The position numbers were made by a program, and so were the translations under genes. The notes under the pieces are model-generated. The model saw nothing but the letters and a program-made list of their open reading frames with translations. It made no database searches and had not been told where the DNA came from. Positions 57,720 to 64,000 of a DNA stretch of 64,000 bases are shown piece by piece. Numbering within the stretch: position 1 is the first letter of the stretch; each line of letters begins with the position of its first letter. This stretch comes from Arenibacter sp. ARW7G5Y1 (GTDB taxonomy: Bacteria; Bacteroidota; Bacteroidia; Flavobacteriales; Flavobacteriaceae): the NCBI RefSeq assembly GCF_003201775.1, contig NZ_QJJZ01000016.1, forward strand, positions 40,631 through 104,630. Reading direction: 5' to 3'.

Positions 57720-58961
57720 ATGAAGAGAGTAGTAATTACCGGTATGGGAGCCTTGACTCCCCTAGGAAATTCGGTAGATGAATTTTGGCAAAGTGCCATC
57801 AATGGCAAAAGCGGTGTATCCAAAATCACCAAGTTCGATTCTACATTGTTCAAAACAACCTTTGCCGCCGAGTTGAAACATTTTACACCTGAAAACTACC
57901 TTGACCGCAACGAGATAAAAAGGAGTGATCGGTTTACGCAATACGCCCTTTATTCAGCAACTGAAGCTATAAATGATAGCGGCCTGGATATAAATTCCCT
58001 ATCTCCTTATGATATGGGCGTAATATGGGGATCGGGTCAAGGAGGAATGCAAACCTTTGAAGATGAGGTCATGAACTTTATGGAAGAGGGCAAGCGTCCC
58101 AGATTCAATCCTTTCTTTATACCAAAAATGTTGGTAAATATGGCCTCGGGAATGATTGCCATGAAGTTTGGATTAATGGGCATCAACTATACGGCAGTAT
58201 CCGCTTGTGCCTCCTCCAACTCTGCCATAATGGATGCTTTCAATTACATTCGTTTGAACAAGGCCAAAGTTATGGTTACCGGAGGATCTGAAGCTCCCAT
58301 AACCCAAGCTTCCATTGGGGGTTTTAATGCTATGAAAGCCTTATCCACAAGAAATGACGACCCACAAAGGGCCTCAAGACCATTTGATGAGGATAGGGAC
58401 GGCTTTGTAATGGGCGAAGGTGCAGGTGCCTTAATCCTCGAAGAATATGAACATGCCAAAAAAAGGGGCGCAAATATCTATGCAGAAATTGTAGGAGCGG
58501 GCATGACCGACGATGCCTACCACATTTCAGCCACACATCCCGAAGGGATTGGCGCAATAAAGGCCATGCAATTGGCCATGGAGGAAGCACAACTGGTCCC
58601 GGAACAGATCAATTATTTGAATGTTCATGCCACTTCTACTCCAGTTGGGGATTTAAGCGAAATAAAAGCAGTGGCAAAAACCTTCAACAACGAGTTCGAC
58701 AATTTGAAAATTAGTGCTACAAAATCGATGACGGGACACCTTATGGGAGCCGCTGGTGCCGTTGAGGCAATCTTAGCTATAAAAGCCATTGGGAACAACA
58801 TTATCCCCCCGACCATCAACACCGTAAAGATAGATCCCAATATTCCCAAAACCACGCCTATCGTAATCAAAGAAGCCATAGACCATACTGTGAACGTGGC
58901 CATGAGCAACACCTTTGGTTTTGGTGGGCACAATGCTACCACCATCTTTAAAAAAGTATAG
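57720..58961 (+). CDS. fabF: Beta-ketoacyl-ACP synthase II
   Basis: FabF elongates acyl chains in fatty acid synthesis. The 413-aa product (ATG 57720, MKRVVITGMGALTPLGNSVD) has the catalytic Cys near residue 163 in AVSACASSNSAIM, His near 302 in LNVHATSTPVGD and His near 339 in SMTGHLMGAAG, the same order and spacing as E. coli FabF. It lacks an adjacent acpP or other fab genes, so it may be an extra copy with a special role. It starts 75 bases after the DsbA gene. Confidence 0.93.
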   Translation: MKRVVITGMGALTPLGNSVDEFWQSAINGKSGVSKITKFDSTLFKTTFAAELKHFTPENYLDRNEIKRSDRFTQYALYSATEAINDSGLDINSLSPYDMGVIWGSGQGGMQTFEDEVMNFMEEGKRPRFNPFFIPKMLVNMASGMIAMKFGLMGINYTAVSACASSNSAIMDAFNYIRLNKAKVMVTGGSEAPITQASIGGFNAMKALSTRNDDPQRASRPFDEDRDGFVMGEGAGALILEEYEHAKKRGANIYAEIVGAGMTDDAYHISATHPEGIGAIKAMQLAMEEAQLVPEQINYLNVHATSTPVGDLSEIKAVAKTFNNEFDNLKISATKSMTGHLMGAAGAVEAILAIKAIGNNIIPPTINTVKIDPNIPKTTPIVIKEAIDHTVNVAMSNTFGFGGHNATTIFKKV

Positions 58962-58982
58962 AAACCTGTAAAACAATAACTC

Positions 58983-59018
58983 AAAGGCTCCAATTTTCTC
59001 AAATAATCGGGGCCTTTT
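58983..59018 (+). terminator. Intrinsic terminator of fabF
   Basis: AAAGGCTCC pairs (one wobble) with GGGGCCTTT across an 18-base spacer and ends in TTTT. It lies about 20 bases after the fabF stop. Confidence 0.65.
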
Positions 59019-59127
59019 GCTTAACTTGTAATCACAACCCGTGCCATTTGGACAAAACGCAGGGTATGCAAGAACCTTTTCGGAGCCAGAGGCCTACAGT
59101 AAAAACCATCTTAAGAAAACGATCGAT

Positions 59128-59370
59128 ATGAAAACAATGACATGCAAACAATTGGGAGGTGCCTGTGACATGCCATTCCACGCCACGACTTTTGAAGAAA
59201 TAGCAGAACAAAGCAAAAAGCATGGGATGCAAATGTTCAAGGCTGGTGACAAAGAACACCTGGAGGCCATGAATAAAACGCAGGAACTTATGAGAACACC
59301 GAATGCGATGGCCAAATGGTTCGAAAACAAGAAGAAGGAATTTGAAAATCTTCCGGATAACAAATTATAG
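59128..59370 (+). CDS. DUF1059-like small protein
   Basis: The 80-aa product (from ATG 59128) begins MKTMTCKQLGGACDMPFHAT, then TFEEIAEQSKKHGMQMF, in line with the DUF1059 pattern of two Cys, an Asp after the second Cys and a downstream His-rich helix. The longer frame start at 59041 adds an unlikely 29 residues. The C-terminal part (NAMAKWFENKKKEFENLPDN) is an added helix. Function unknown; the Cys pair and His could bind a metal. Confidence 0.7.
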   Translation: MKTMTCKQLGGACDMPFHATTFEEIAEQSKKHGMQMFKAGDKEHLEAMNKTQELMRTPNAMAKWFENKKKEFENLPDNKL

Positions 59371-59407
59371 ATCTTGAAGCCTTGAATGTAACCTAAGCGA
59401 GGCGGAA

Positions 59408-59524
59408 TTATTTATCCCTTTTCACCGGCTCCTTCAACATCCTTACACTATCCTTTTTTTCAGGAAAAACCACCAAATAATTAAGACAGATACAAAAGAA
59501 GATCAAAAGGGCTACTGTTAACAT
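59408..59524 (-). CDS. 38-aa single-pass membrane peptide (cassette 2)
   Basis: ATG at 59524, TAA at 59408-59410. One helix (LTVALLIFFCICLNYLVVF) is followed by FPEKKDSVRMLK and a basic end, parallel to the 39-aa ORF at 45833-45952. It lies 53 bases after the 79-aa secreted-protein gene, against 52 in the other cassette. No clear terminator follows. Confidence 0.65.
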   Translation of the reverse strand: MLTVALLIFFCICLNYLVVFPEKKDSVRMLKEPVKRDK

Positions 59525-59577
59525 AATATTTATCTGATTAAAGGTCAAAAACCGACCTAATTAAAGTTATTCCTGTA

Positions 59578-59817
59578 TTAAGCCAGTTTGGCCTTATTTA
59601 ACTTGGTAGAGAAAGTCAACTCTTTGGTTATCTTGGAATTTTTAAACATATACAAACGGGCAACAGCCTTATCCTTTTTCAAAACAACCTCTTGTTTTGC
59701 CGTAACAGATACAATACTCATGCTAATGGTTTCAACCTTGACTTCGGCCGCATCGTTTTGGGCCTGGGCAGCTACTCCGATAAAAAGAACAAAGATTAAA
59801 GTTAAAATGGTTTTCAT
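59578..59817 (-). CDS. 79-aa secreted protein, paralogue 2
   Basis: ATG at 59817 (MKTILTLIFVLFIGVAAQAQ) gives exactly 79 aa, as in paralogue 1; the frame opens 72 bases earlier. The mature part has AEVKVETISMSIVSVTAKQE and the near-fixed end VARLYMFKNSKITKELTFST with KLNKAKLA. Lys-rich and without Cys. No known domain. It is part of the duplicated leader/79-aa/38-aa cassette, 13.5 kb from the other copy and in the same orientation. Confidence 0.8.
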   Translation of the reverse strand: MKTILTLIFVLFIGVAAQAQNDAAEVKVETISMSIVSVTAKQEVVLKKDKAVARLYMFKNSKITKELTFSTKLNKAKLA

Positions 59818-59829
59818 GACTTGCGATTT

Positions 59830-59990
59830 GTTATATATATATAACAGGGGCAAGTGTATTTTTCCAGGTTCTGATTCGATGAAAAACACAGTTTTTCGTT
59901 AAGCGGATAAAATCCAGATAAAGTGCAAAATAATCCCGATGAACGTAACGGGCTCAAAAATCACTTTAACGATAAAAAAATGTATTTCAT
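59830..59990 (-). promoter_or_regulatory. Conserved leader region of cassette 2
   Basis: Parallel to 46257-46400. Reading towards the gene: TATTTTGCAC, GTGTTTTTCATCGAATC, AGAACC, AAAATACACTTGCC, then the perfect 16-bp palindrome GTTATATATATATAAC (59830-59845), 12 bases before the ATG. The palindrome is two bases longer than in cassette 1. Confidence 0.65.
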
Positions 59991-60050
59991 CGATTAGAGT
60001 AGGTATTTACTTACATTTTTAGCTTTCCAGTTTTATCATTTTCCACATTA

Positions 60051-60155
60051 AAGTAAACTACCTCGGGGCAAGCCCGCGAGGCATTCGTAGGAAACGAACT
60101 TTAATTTTCGAGGCAAGCCTCGGGTATTATACCCTTTGGCGGTGCCAATAAAAAC
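60051..60155 (+). repeat. Interspersed hairpin repeat, copy C (full length)
   Basis: Begins AAGTAAACTACCTCGGGGCA and ends TTTGGCGGTGCCAATAAAAA, with GAGGCATTCG, ACGAACTTTAATT, CGAGGCAAGCC and the GGGTATTATACCC palindrome between. Full-length like copy A, same strand as copy B. It lies between cassette 2 and the methyltransferase gene. Confidence 0.85.
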
Positions 60156-60239
60156 AACAATAAAATACAGCCATCCTAGGCCGAAAATTATTCCCGATAT
60201 TTGTGTCCACATATACCCATTTAAAAATAAAATACACCA

Positions 60240-60872
60240 TTGGACTCCTATAGGGAAACATTTGAGACTTGGAACAAAATAGCCAATCTATATCAAGACC
60301 GATTTATGGATCTGGACTTGTACAACCATAGCTATGATCTTATTTGTAAATCAATAAGAAAACAAAATGCAGGAATTTTGGAAATAGGCTGTGGTCCTGG
60401 AAACATTACACGATACCTATTATCCAAAAGGCCCGACTTCAAAATATTGGGGATAGATATAGCCCCTAACATGATTGCATTAGCAAAAAAGAACAATCCA
60501 ACCGCTACTTTCAAGGTAATGGATTGTAGGCAGATCGGCGAACTTGAAACCTTATTCGATGGAATTATTGGTGGTTTTTGTTTGCCCTACCTCTCCTACC
60601 CCCATTGTGCCCAGTTAGTTTCAGAATCCTATAGACTACTATCAAAAAACGGATTGCTCTATTTAAGTTTTGTGGAAGGTGACTCCAATAAATCGGGCTT
60701 TAAGGTAGGCAGCAATGGAGACAGAGTGTATTTCCATTACCATAATTTGGATGCACTAAAAAAGCTTCTAACTCAAAATGCATTTCAAGAACCTGAGGTT
60801 TACCATGTAGATTACCAGAGAACGGAAGCCCTGATTGAAAAACATACCATTCTTATTAGCTCAAAAAAATGA
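60240..60872 (+). CDS. Class I SAM-dependent methyltransferase
   Basis: The 210-aa product has motif I in GILEIGCGPGNITRYLL, motif II around ILGIDIAPNMIALAKKN, and LFDGIIGGFCLPYLSYPHCA further on. The start is TTG at 60240 (MDSYRETFETWNKIANLYQD); no ATG fits. Substrate unknown: small molecule or protein. It is followed 73 bases later by the arsenic operon on the same strand, but a promoter and ArsR-like operator lie between, so it is probably separate. It need not be an arsenite methyltransferase, as the required Cys set is absent. Confidence 0.85.
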   Translation: MDSYRETFETWNKIANLYQDRFMDLDLYNHSYDLICKSIRKQNAGILEIGCGPGNITRYLLSKRPDFKILGIDIAPNMIALAKKNNPTATFKVMDCRQIGELETLFDGIIGGFCLPYLSYPHCAQLVSESYRLLSKNGLLYLSFVEGDSNKSGFKVGSNGDRVYFHYHNLDALKKLLTQNAFQEPEVYHVDYQRTEALIEKHTILISSKK

Positions 60873-60894
60873 TATGAAAAAAAAAGTGAAAATG

Positions 60895-60929
60895 TTTGTT
60901 GAATAAAATATTAATCGTAATATTGCGAT
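60895..60929 (+). promoter_or_regulatory. arsR promoter with overlapping operator
   Basis: TTTG (60895-60898), then 19 bases on TAATATTG (60918-60925), resembles a -33/-7 pair. ATCGTAATATTGCGAT (60914-60929) is an inverted repeat with one mismatched pair and covers the -7 box, as expected for ArsR autorepression. Confidence 0.6.
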
Positions 60930-60945
60930 ATACAAATAAATTAAA

Positions 60946-61278
60946 ATGGGATTAGCCAAAACAGAAATTTTCTCGGATCAACAAAATGAAATTGCCATTT
61001 TTGCCAAGGCATTTGGACATCCGGCACGCGTGGCAATTCTGCAGCATCTATTTAAAATAAACACCTGTGTATGCGGTGATCTTGTAAATGAAATTGGCTT
61101 GGCCCAACCAACCATTTCACAGCATTTAAAAGAATTGAAACTCCTGGGACTCATAAAGGGCAGTGTTGAAGGTACCAGTGTTTGTTATTGTATCAATACT
61201 GAAAAATGGATGGAAATGAAAGAGATTATCAAACAATTTCTAAATCTCGACATTACCGAACAGGAAGATTGTTGCTAA
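60946..61278 (+). CDS. arsR: ArsR/SmtB family metalloregulator
   Basis: The 110-aa winged-helix repressor has NTCVCGDLVNEIGLAQPTIS with the CxC arsenite-binding pair at the start of the DNA-recognition region (related to the ELCVCDL box of E. coli ArsR), then QHLKELKLLGLIKG. It ends in EQEDCC, giving further possible As(III) ligands. Its own start is overlapped by an operator-like repeat. It heads the genes for DUF6428, arsenate reductase and an ACR3 pump, which confirms an arsenic role. Confidence 0.9.
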   Translation: MGLAKTEIFSDQQNEIAIFAKAFGHPARVAILQHLFKINTCVCGDLVNEIGLAQPTISQHLKELKLLGLIKGSVEGTSVCYCINTEKWMEMKEIIKQFLNLDITEQEDCC

Positions 61279-61293
61279 AAAATTTAAACTCAT

Positions 61294-61313
61294 TAATCGC
61301 ATAATCGCAATAA
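61294..61313 (+). promoter_or_regulatory. Second ArsR-like site before the DUF6428 gene
   Basis: TAATCGCATAATCGCAATAA carries two AATCGC half-sites in direct order, related to the arsR operator. Both are followed by the similar AAACAAATAA-type leader before the start codon. It may be a second, weaker binding site. Confidence 0.4.
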
Positions 61314-61325
61314 ACAAATAACAAA

Positions 61326-61799
61326 ATGAAACTATCAGAGATAAAAACAATTTTAGGGAATTTGGAAACCATTGCATTTCAATTGCCGGATGGTAAACTA
61401 GTACCCAATCATTTTCACGTTACCGAAGTAGGTAAAATAACCAAAAACTTCATAGACTGTGGCGGTACGGTTCGTAAAGAGGAAGTAGTGAACTTTCAGC
61501 TATGGGATTCCACCGACTATGACCACCGACTTCATCCAGAGAAATTGGTCCACATCATTGAATTATCGGAAAAGGTATTGGAAATTGGGGATTTGGAAAT
61601 TGAAGTAGAATACCAAGGAGATACCATACAAAAATTTGGATTGGATTTTGACGGCACCAATTTTTTATTGGCCACCAAACATACAGATTGCCTGGCAAAG
61701 GACAATTGTGGTATTCCGACAGAAAAACCAAAAATAAAGTTATCCCAATTGCAAGAGACTTCTGCAAATTGCTGTACTCCAAACTCAGGATGCTGTTAA
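61326..61799 (+). CDS. DUF6428 family protein of the arsenic operon
   Basis: The 157-aa protein (FQLPDGKLVPNHFHVTEVGK, FQLWDSTDYDHRLHPEKLVH) fits DUF6428, a family often found next to arsR and arsC in Bacteroidota. The end is Cys-rich (ANCCTPNSGCC), with further Cys in HTDCLAKDNCG and FIDCGG, suggesting metalloid binding. It could hold or hand over As(III), but that is inference. It lies 47 bases after arsR and 30 before the reductase gene. Confidence 0.82.
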   Translation: MKLSEIKTILGNLETIAFQLPDGKLVPNHFHVTEVGKITKNFIDCGGTVRKEEVVNFQLWDSTDYDHRLHPEKLVHIIELSEKVLEIGDLEIEVEYQGDTIQKFGLDFDGTNFLLATKHTDCLAKDNCGIPTEKPKIKLSQLQETSANCCTPNSGCC

Positions 61800-61829
61800 A
61801 CCCTTTAACCACACTATAAACCTTATTTA

Positions 61830-62462
61830 ATGATGCCCGTAAAAACGAAGGTCTTTGACCAAATAGATCAGGCTATCTCTGAACTCAGTATTGATAATAT
61901 TAGTGAGGAGCGAAAAGAAATTTTACAGCCCCTTGCTGACTATATACAGTCTAAAACAGATACCCAACAACCCATTAGAATTAATTTTATTTGCACCCAC
62001 AATTCCAGAAGGAGTCACTTATCCCAAGTCTGGGCGCAAACCTTGGCCTTCTATTTCAACCTTAAGAATGTACAATGCTATTCGGGAGGAACCGAAGCTA
62101 CCGCCCTATTCCCAATGGTTGCAGAAACCTTGAAAAATTCGGGATTTGGCATAGCGACCCTAGCGCAAGGAGAAAACCCAATATACAGCATAAAATATAC
62201 CGACAATGAGCCTCCAGTGATAGGGTTTTCAAAGAAGTTCGATGCTGCTTTTAATCCTAAATCCGAGTTTGCAGCGGTTATGACCTGTTCACAGGCAGAT
62301 GTTGGATGCCCGTTTATAGCCGGGGCCGAAAAGCGTATCCCAATAACCTTTGAGGATCCAAAGGCGTTCGACCATACCCCACAACAGGCCGAAAAGTATC
62401 GGGAAAGAAGCCTTCAAATTGCAACCGAATTAATGTACATTTTTGCTCAAATAAAATCATAA
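61830..62462 (+). CDS. Low-molecular-weight phosphatase-type arsenate reductase
   Basis: The 210-aa product has the LMW-PTP loop NFICTHNSRRSHLSQVWAQ (CX5R-S), then ALFPMVAETLKNSGF and EFAAVMTCSQADVGCPFIAG with further Cys. It ends with AEKYRERSLQIATELMYIF. It is longer than ArsC of the S. aureus thioredoxin-linked type but keeps three candidate redox Cys. It would reduce arsenate to arsenite using thioredoxin or a low-molecular thiol; bacillithiol is plausible because bshC is present. It is followed three bases later by the ACR3 gene. Confidence 0.85.
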   Translation: MMPVKTKVFDQIDQAISELSIDNISEERKEILQPLADYIQSKTDTQQPIRINFICTHNSRRSHLSQVWAQTLAFYFNLKNVQCYSGGTEATALFPMVAETLKNSGFGIATLAQGENPIYSIKYTDNEPPVIGFSKKFDAAFNPKSEFAAVMTCSQADVGCPFIAGAEKRIPITFEDPKAFDHTPQQAEKYRERSLQIATELMYIFAQIKS

Positions 62463-62465
62463 TCA

Positions 62466-63518
62466 ATGGCCTCGAACAAAAAATTAAGCTTTCTGGACAG
62501 CTATCTAACCATTTGGATTTTTTTGGCGATGGCATTGGGGGTAGGCATAGGCTATTTTGTACCCACTTTTCCCAAAATCATTGATAGTTTTAGTAGTGGA
62601 GCAACCAATATCCCCATTGCCATTGGACTAATCCTAATGATGTACCCTCCCTTGGCCAAGGTAGACTACTCGCTTTTGCCCAAGGTTTTTAAAAACACCA
62701 AGATTTTATCCATATCCTTGATCCTGAATTGGGTTATTGGACCAATTTTGATGTTTGCACTGGCCATTACCTTTTTAAGGGATTACCCGGAATATATGGT
62801 TGGGTTGATTCTTATTGGTTTGGCGCGTTGTATAGCCATGGTACTTGTTTGGAACGATCTGGCCGAAGGAAGTAGCGAATACGGTGCCGGCTTGGTTGCC
62901 CTTAATAGTATTTTTCAGGTATTTGCCTATAGTTTTTATGCCTGGATCTTTATAACCGTACTTCCTCCCTATTTCGGATTTGAAGGGGCCATAGTAGACA
63001 TTTCTATTGCTACCATAGCCGAAAGCGTAGCTATTTATTTGGGAATTCCGTTTGCATTGGGTTATTTAAGTAGATTGATCCTCGTTAAACTGAAGGGTGG
63101 GGAATGGTACTCCAACACATTTATTCCTACCATATCCCCTATGACCTTGATTGCCCTCTTGTTTACCATAGTGGTCATGTTTTCCTTAAAAGGCGAAATG
63201 ATTGTTGAGATCCCCATGGATGTTCTCATCATAGCGGTACCTTTACTCATCTATTTTACGCTGATGTTTATTATTGGTTTTTTCGTCACAAAAGCCATGG
63301 GGGCTGAATATGACAAAACGGCTTCTGTGGCCTTCACAGCGGCGGGGAACAATTTTGAATTGGCCATAGCAGTGGCTATAGCCGTCTTCGGACTAAATTC
63401 AGGGCAGGCATTTGCTGGGGTCATTGGGCCCTTGGTGGAAGTGCCGGCCTTAATTTTATTGGTGCGCGTAGCCCAGAGGTTGCGCAAAAAATATTATCCG
63501 ATAGTCAAAGTACAGTAA
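62466..63518 (+). CDS. ACR3 family arsenite efflux transporter
   Basis: The 350-aa inner-membrane protein has about ten helices and the ACR3 signatures. The conserved helix-IV Cys is in [34 protein letters not shown] follows, and [20 protein letters not shown] provides the unwound substrate helix. ACR3 exports As(OH)3 by proton exchange. The start is the ATG at 62466, three bases after the reductase stop, so the two are translated together. It closes the arsenic operon; no terminator is obvious after it. Confidence 0.94.
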   Translation: MASNKKLSFLDSYLTIWIFLAMALGVGIGYFVPTFPKIIDSFSSGATNIPIAIGLILMMYPPLAKVDYSLLPKVFKNTKILSISLILNWVIGPILMFALAITFLRDYPEYMVGLILIGLARCIAMVLVWNDLAEGSSEYGAGLVALNSIFQVFAYSFYAWIFITVLPPYFGFEGAIVDISIATIAESVAIYLGIPFALGYLSRLILVKLKGGEWYSNTFIPTISPMTLIALLFTIVVMFSLKGEMIVEIPMDVLIIAVPLLIYFTLMFIIGFFVTKAMGAEYDKTASVAFTAAGNNFELAIAVAIAVFGLNSGQAFAGVIGPLVEVPALILLVRVAQRLRKKYYPIVKVQ

Positions 63519-64000
63519 GGACGGATCAATCCCAAAAGTTGTGTGTGAATTAGAAAAAGAAATAATCTACTATCTCATTTTTGTGTCCTGTTCATTTTTT
63601 GCATCGCCCAAATGCGTAGCATTCATGAATACCATTAAAAATCAATAGACCAGCCGATGAATAAAAAACGACCAGGGCCGAATAACCAAGGTACGGTGTA
63701 CCTTGGTTAGGAGGAGCCAGCTGTAGCCATGGCCAAGCTGATTTTAAATTTCTTTAAATCTACGCACTTTCCACTGCCCCGGCGTCCAGGCCTCTTTCAC
63801 TTGGGTGAAATGCTCTATGGACGCCTTCCACCTTCCAATGTGAAAACCACTTGATTTAAGACGAAATCGAAGATTCACGAAAACCTATAAAAAACAATAA
63901 TAACCACTTAAGTAAATTGAAAATAGGCCGGTCCTTTCGTTGCGTCAACCTTCATGTGGGGATAAGTCATTTTCCGTTATTAAAAACCTTTGGCATTGCC
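63519..64000. other. Right-end region with hairpin and short unassigned ORF
   Basis: No long gene. It contains a perfect 11-bp hairpin at 63684-63708 (AACCAAGGTAC / GTACCTTGGTT), an imperfect palindrome at 63719-63741 (CAGCTG to AAGCTG around CCATGG), and a minus-strand 44-codon frame at 63744-63878. A neighbouring gene may begin or end beyond the window edge. Confidence 0.4.
63744..63878 (-). CDS. Unrecognised 44-aa ORF or gene end
   Basis: From GTG at 63878 to TAA at 63744-63746 the frame gives a Trp/Lys/Arg-rich peptide (SSGFHIGRWKASIEHFTQVK, then EAWTPGQWKVRRFKEI) that reads like a genuine protein terminus. A TAG lies upstream in frame, so it is either a very short gene or the tail of a broken one. 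I do not recognise a family. Confidence 0.3.
   Translation of the reverse strand: MNLRFRLKSSGFHIGRWKASIEHFTQVKEAWTPGQWKVRRFKEI

Noticed and set aside
59041..59127. Earlier start for the DUF1059-like gene
   Set aside because: The added residues are not family-like and overlap the region just after the fabF terminator.
60240..60872. Arsenite methyltransferase ArsM next to the ars operon
   Set aside because: The conserved Cys residues of ArsM are missing, and a promoter/operator separates it from arsR.

Overview
The window looks like chromosome of a marine member of the Flavobacteriaceae (Bacteroidota). The evidence is a long SecA that ends in WVIVED, the bacillithiol enzyme BshC, a RecQ with HRDC, LysM plus PBP1-like and DUF4105 proteins, TAnnTTTG-type promoter boxes, moderately AT-rich DNA and many SusD/TonB-free but lipoprotein-rich surface genes. 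Genus is inference only (Arenibacter, Maribacter and Zobellia relatives would fit). No rRNA, tRNA or CRISPR array was found.

Layout. 1-6.8 kb (minus strand): truncated S8 peptidase, mnmA, a repeat-bearing 0.8 kb gap, yidC, pyrG and a DUF3820 gene. 7.1-16.7 kb: a Tat-exported sugar-isomerase-like protein, a DUF922 protease, an unrecognised small gene, a five-LysM protein, guaA, an FMN-binding oxidase-like protein, a PLP decarboxylase and bshC. 16.9-27.7 kb (plus strand): M14 peptidase, DUF1569, GH20 hexosaminidase, rluF, a GNAT-nitrilase fusion, a CarboxypepD_reg protein and an S66 LD-carboxypeptidase. 27.8-34.8 kb: recQ, then kdsD-tatC-CMD-lptB followed by a second, partly decayed copy in which only tatC is intact. 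34.9-45.7 kb: pssA, an Lnb-like membrane protein, an ABC-F ATPase, a methyltransferase-like protein without a SAM motif, a 51-aa membrane protein, pduO, DUF2795, secA and a histidine kinase.

45.8-57.7 kb is the accessory part. A TetR-CMD-SDR-EthD-DsbA gene set is broken: the SDR gene has two frameshifts, and EthD is present as an N-terminal piece at 48.8 kb and a C-terminal piece at 56.8 kb. Between these pieces lies about 7.7 kb of visibly more AT-rich DNA. It begins with a dead tyrosine-recombinase C-terminus and carries an AraC regulator, five predicted surface lipoproteins (collagen-like, Kelch-like, two tandem BspA/DUF285 paralogues, M23-like) and remnants of an LRR and a PKD protein. 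I read it as a decaying integrated element.

57.7-64 kb: fabF, a DUF1059-like protein, a methyltransferase and an arsenic operon (arsR, DUF6428, LMW-PTP-type arsenate reductase, ACR3 pump) with ArsR-like inverted repeats.

Two scattered items stand out. A paired cassette occurs at 45.8-46.4 kb and again at 59.4-60.0 kb: a conserved leader with an AT palindrome, a 79-aa secreted protein, a fixed gap of 52-53 nt and a 38-39-aa membrane peptide. A roughly 70-105 bp hairpin-forming interspersed repeat occurs three times (2.7, 27.8 and 60.1 kb). All identities given are from reading and hand alignment; no database search was run.
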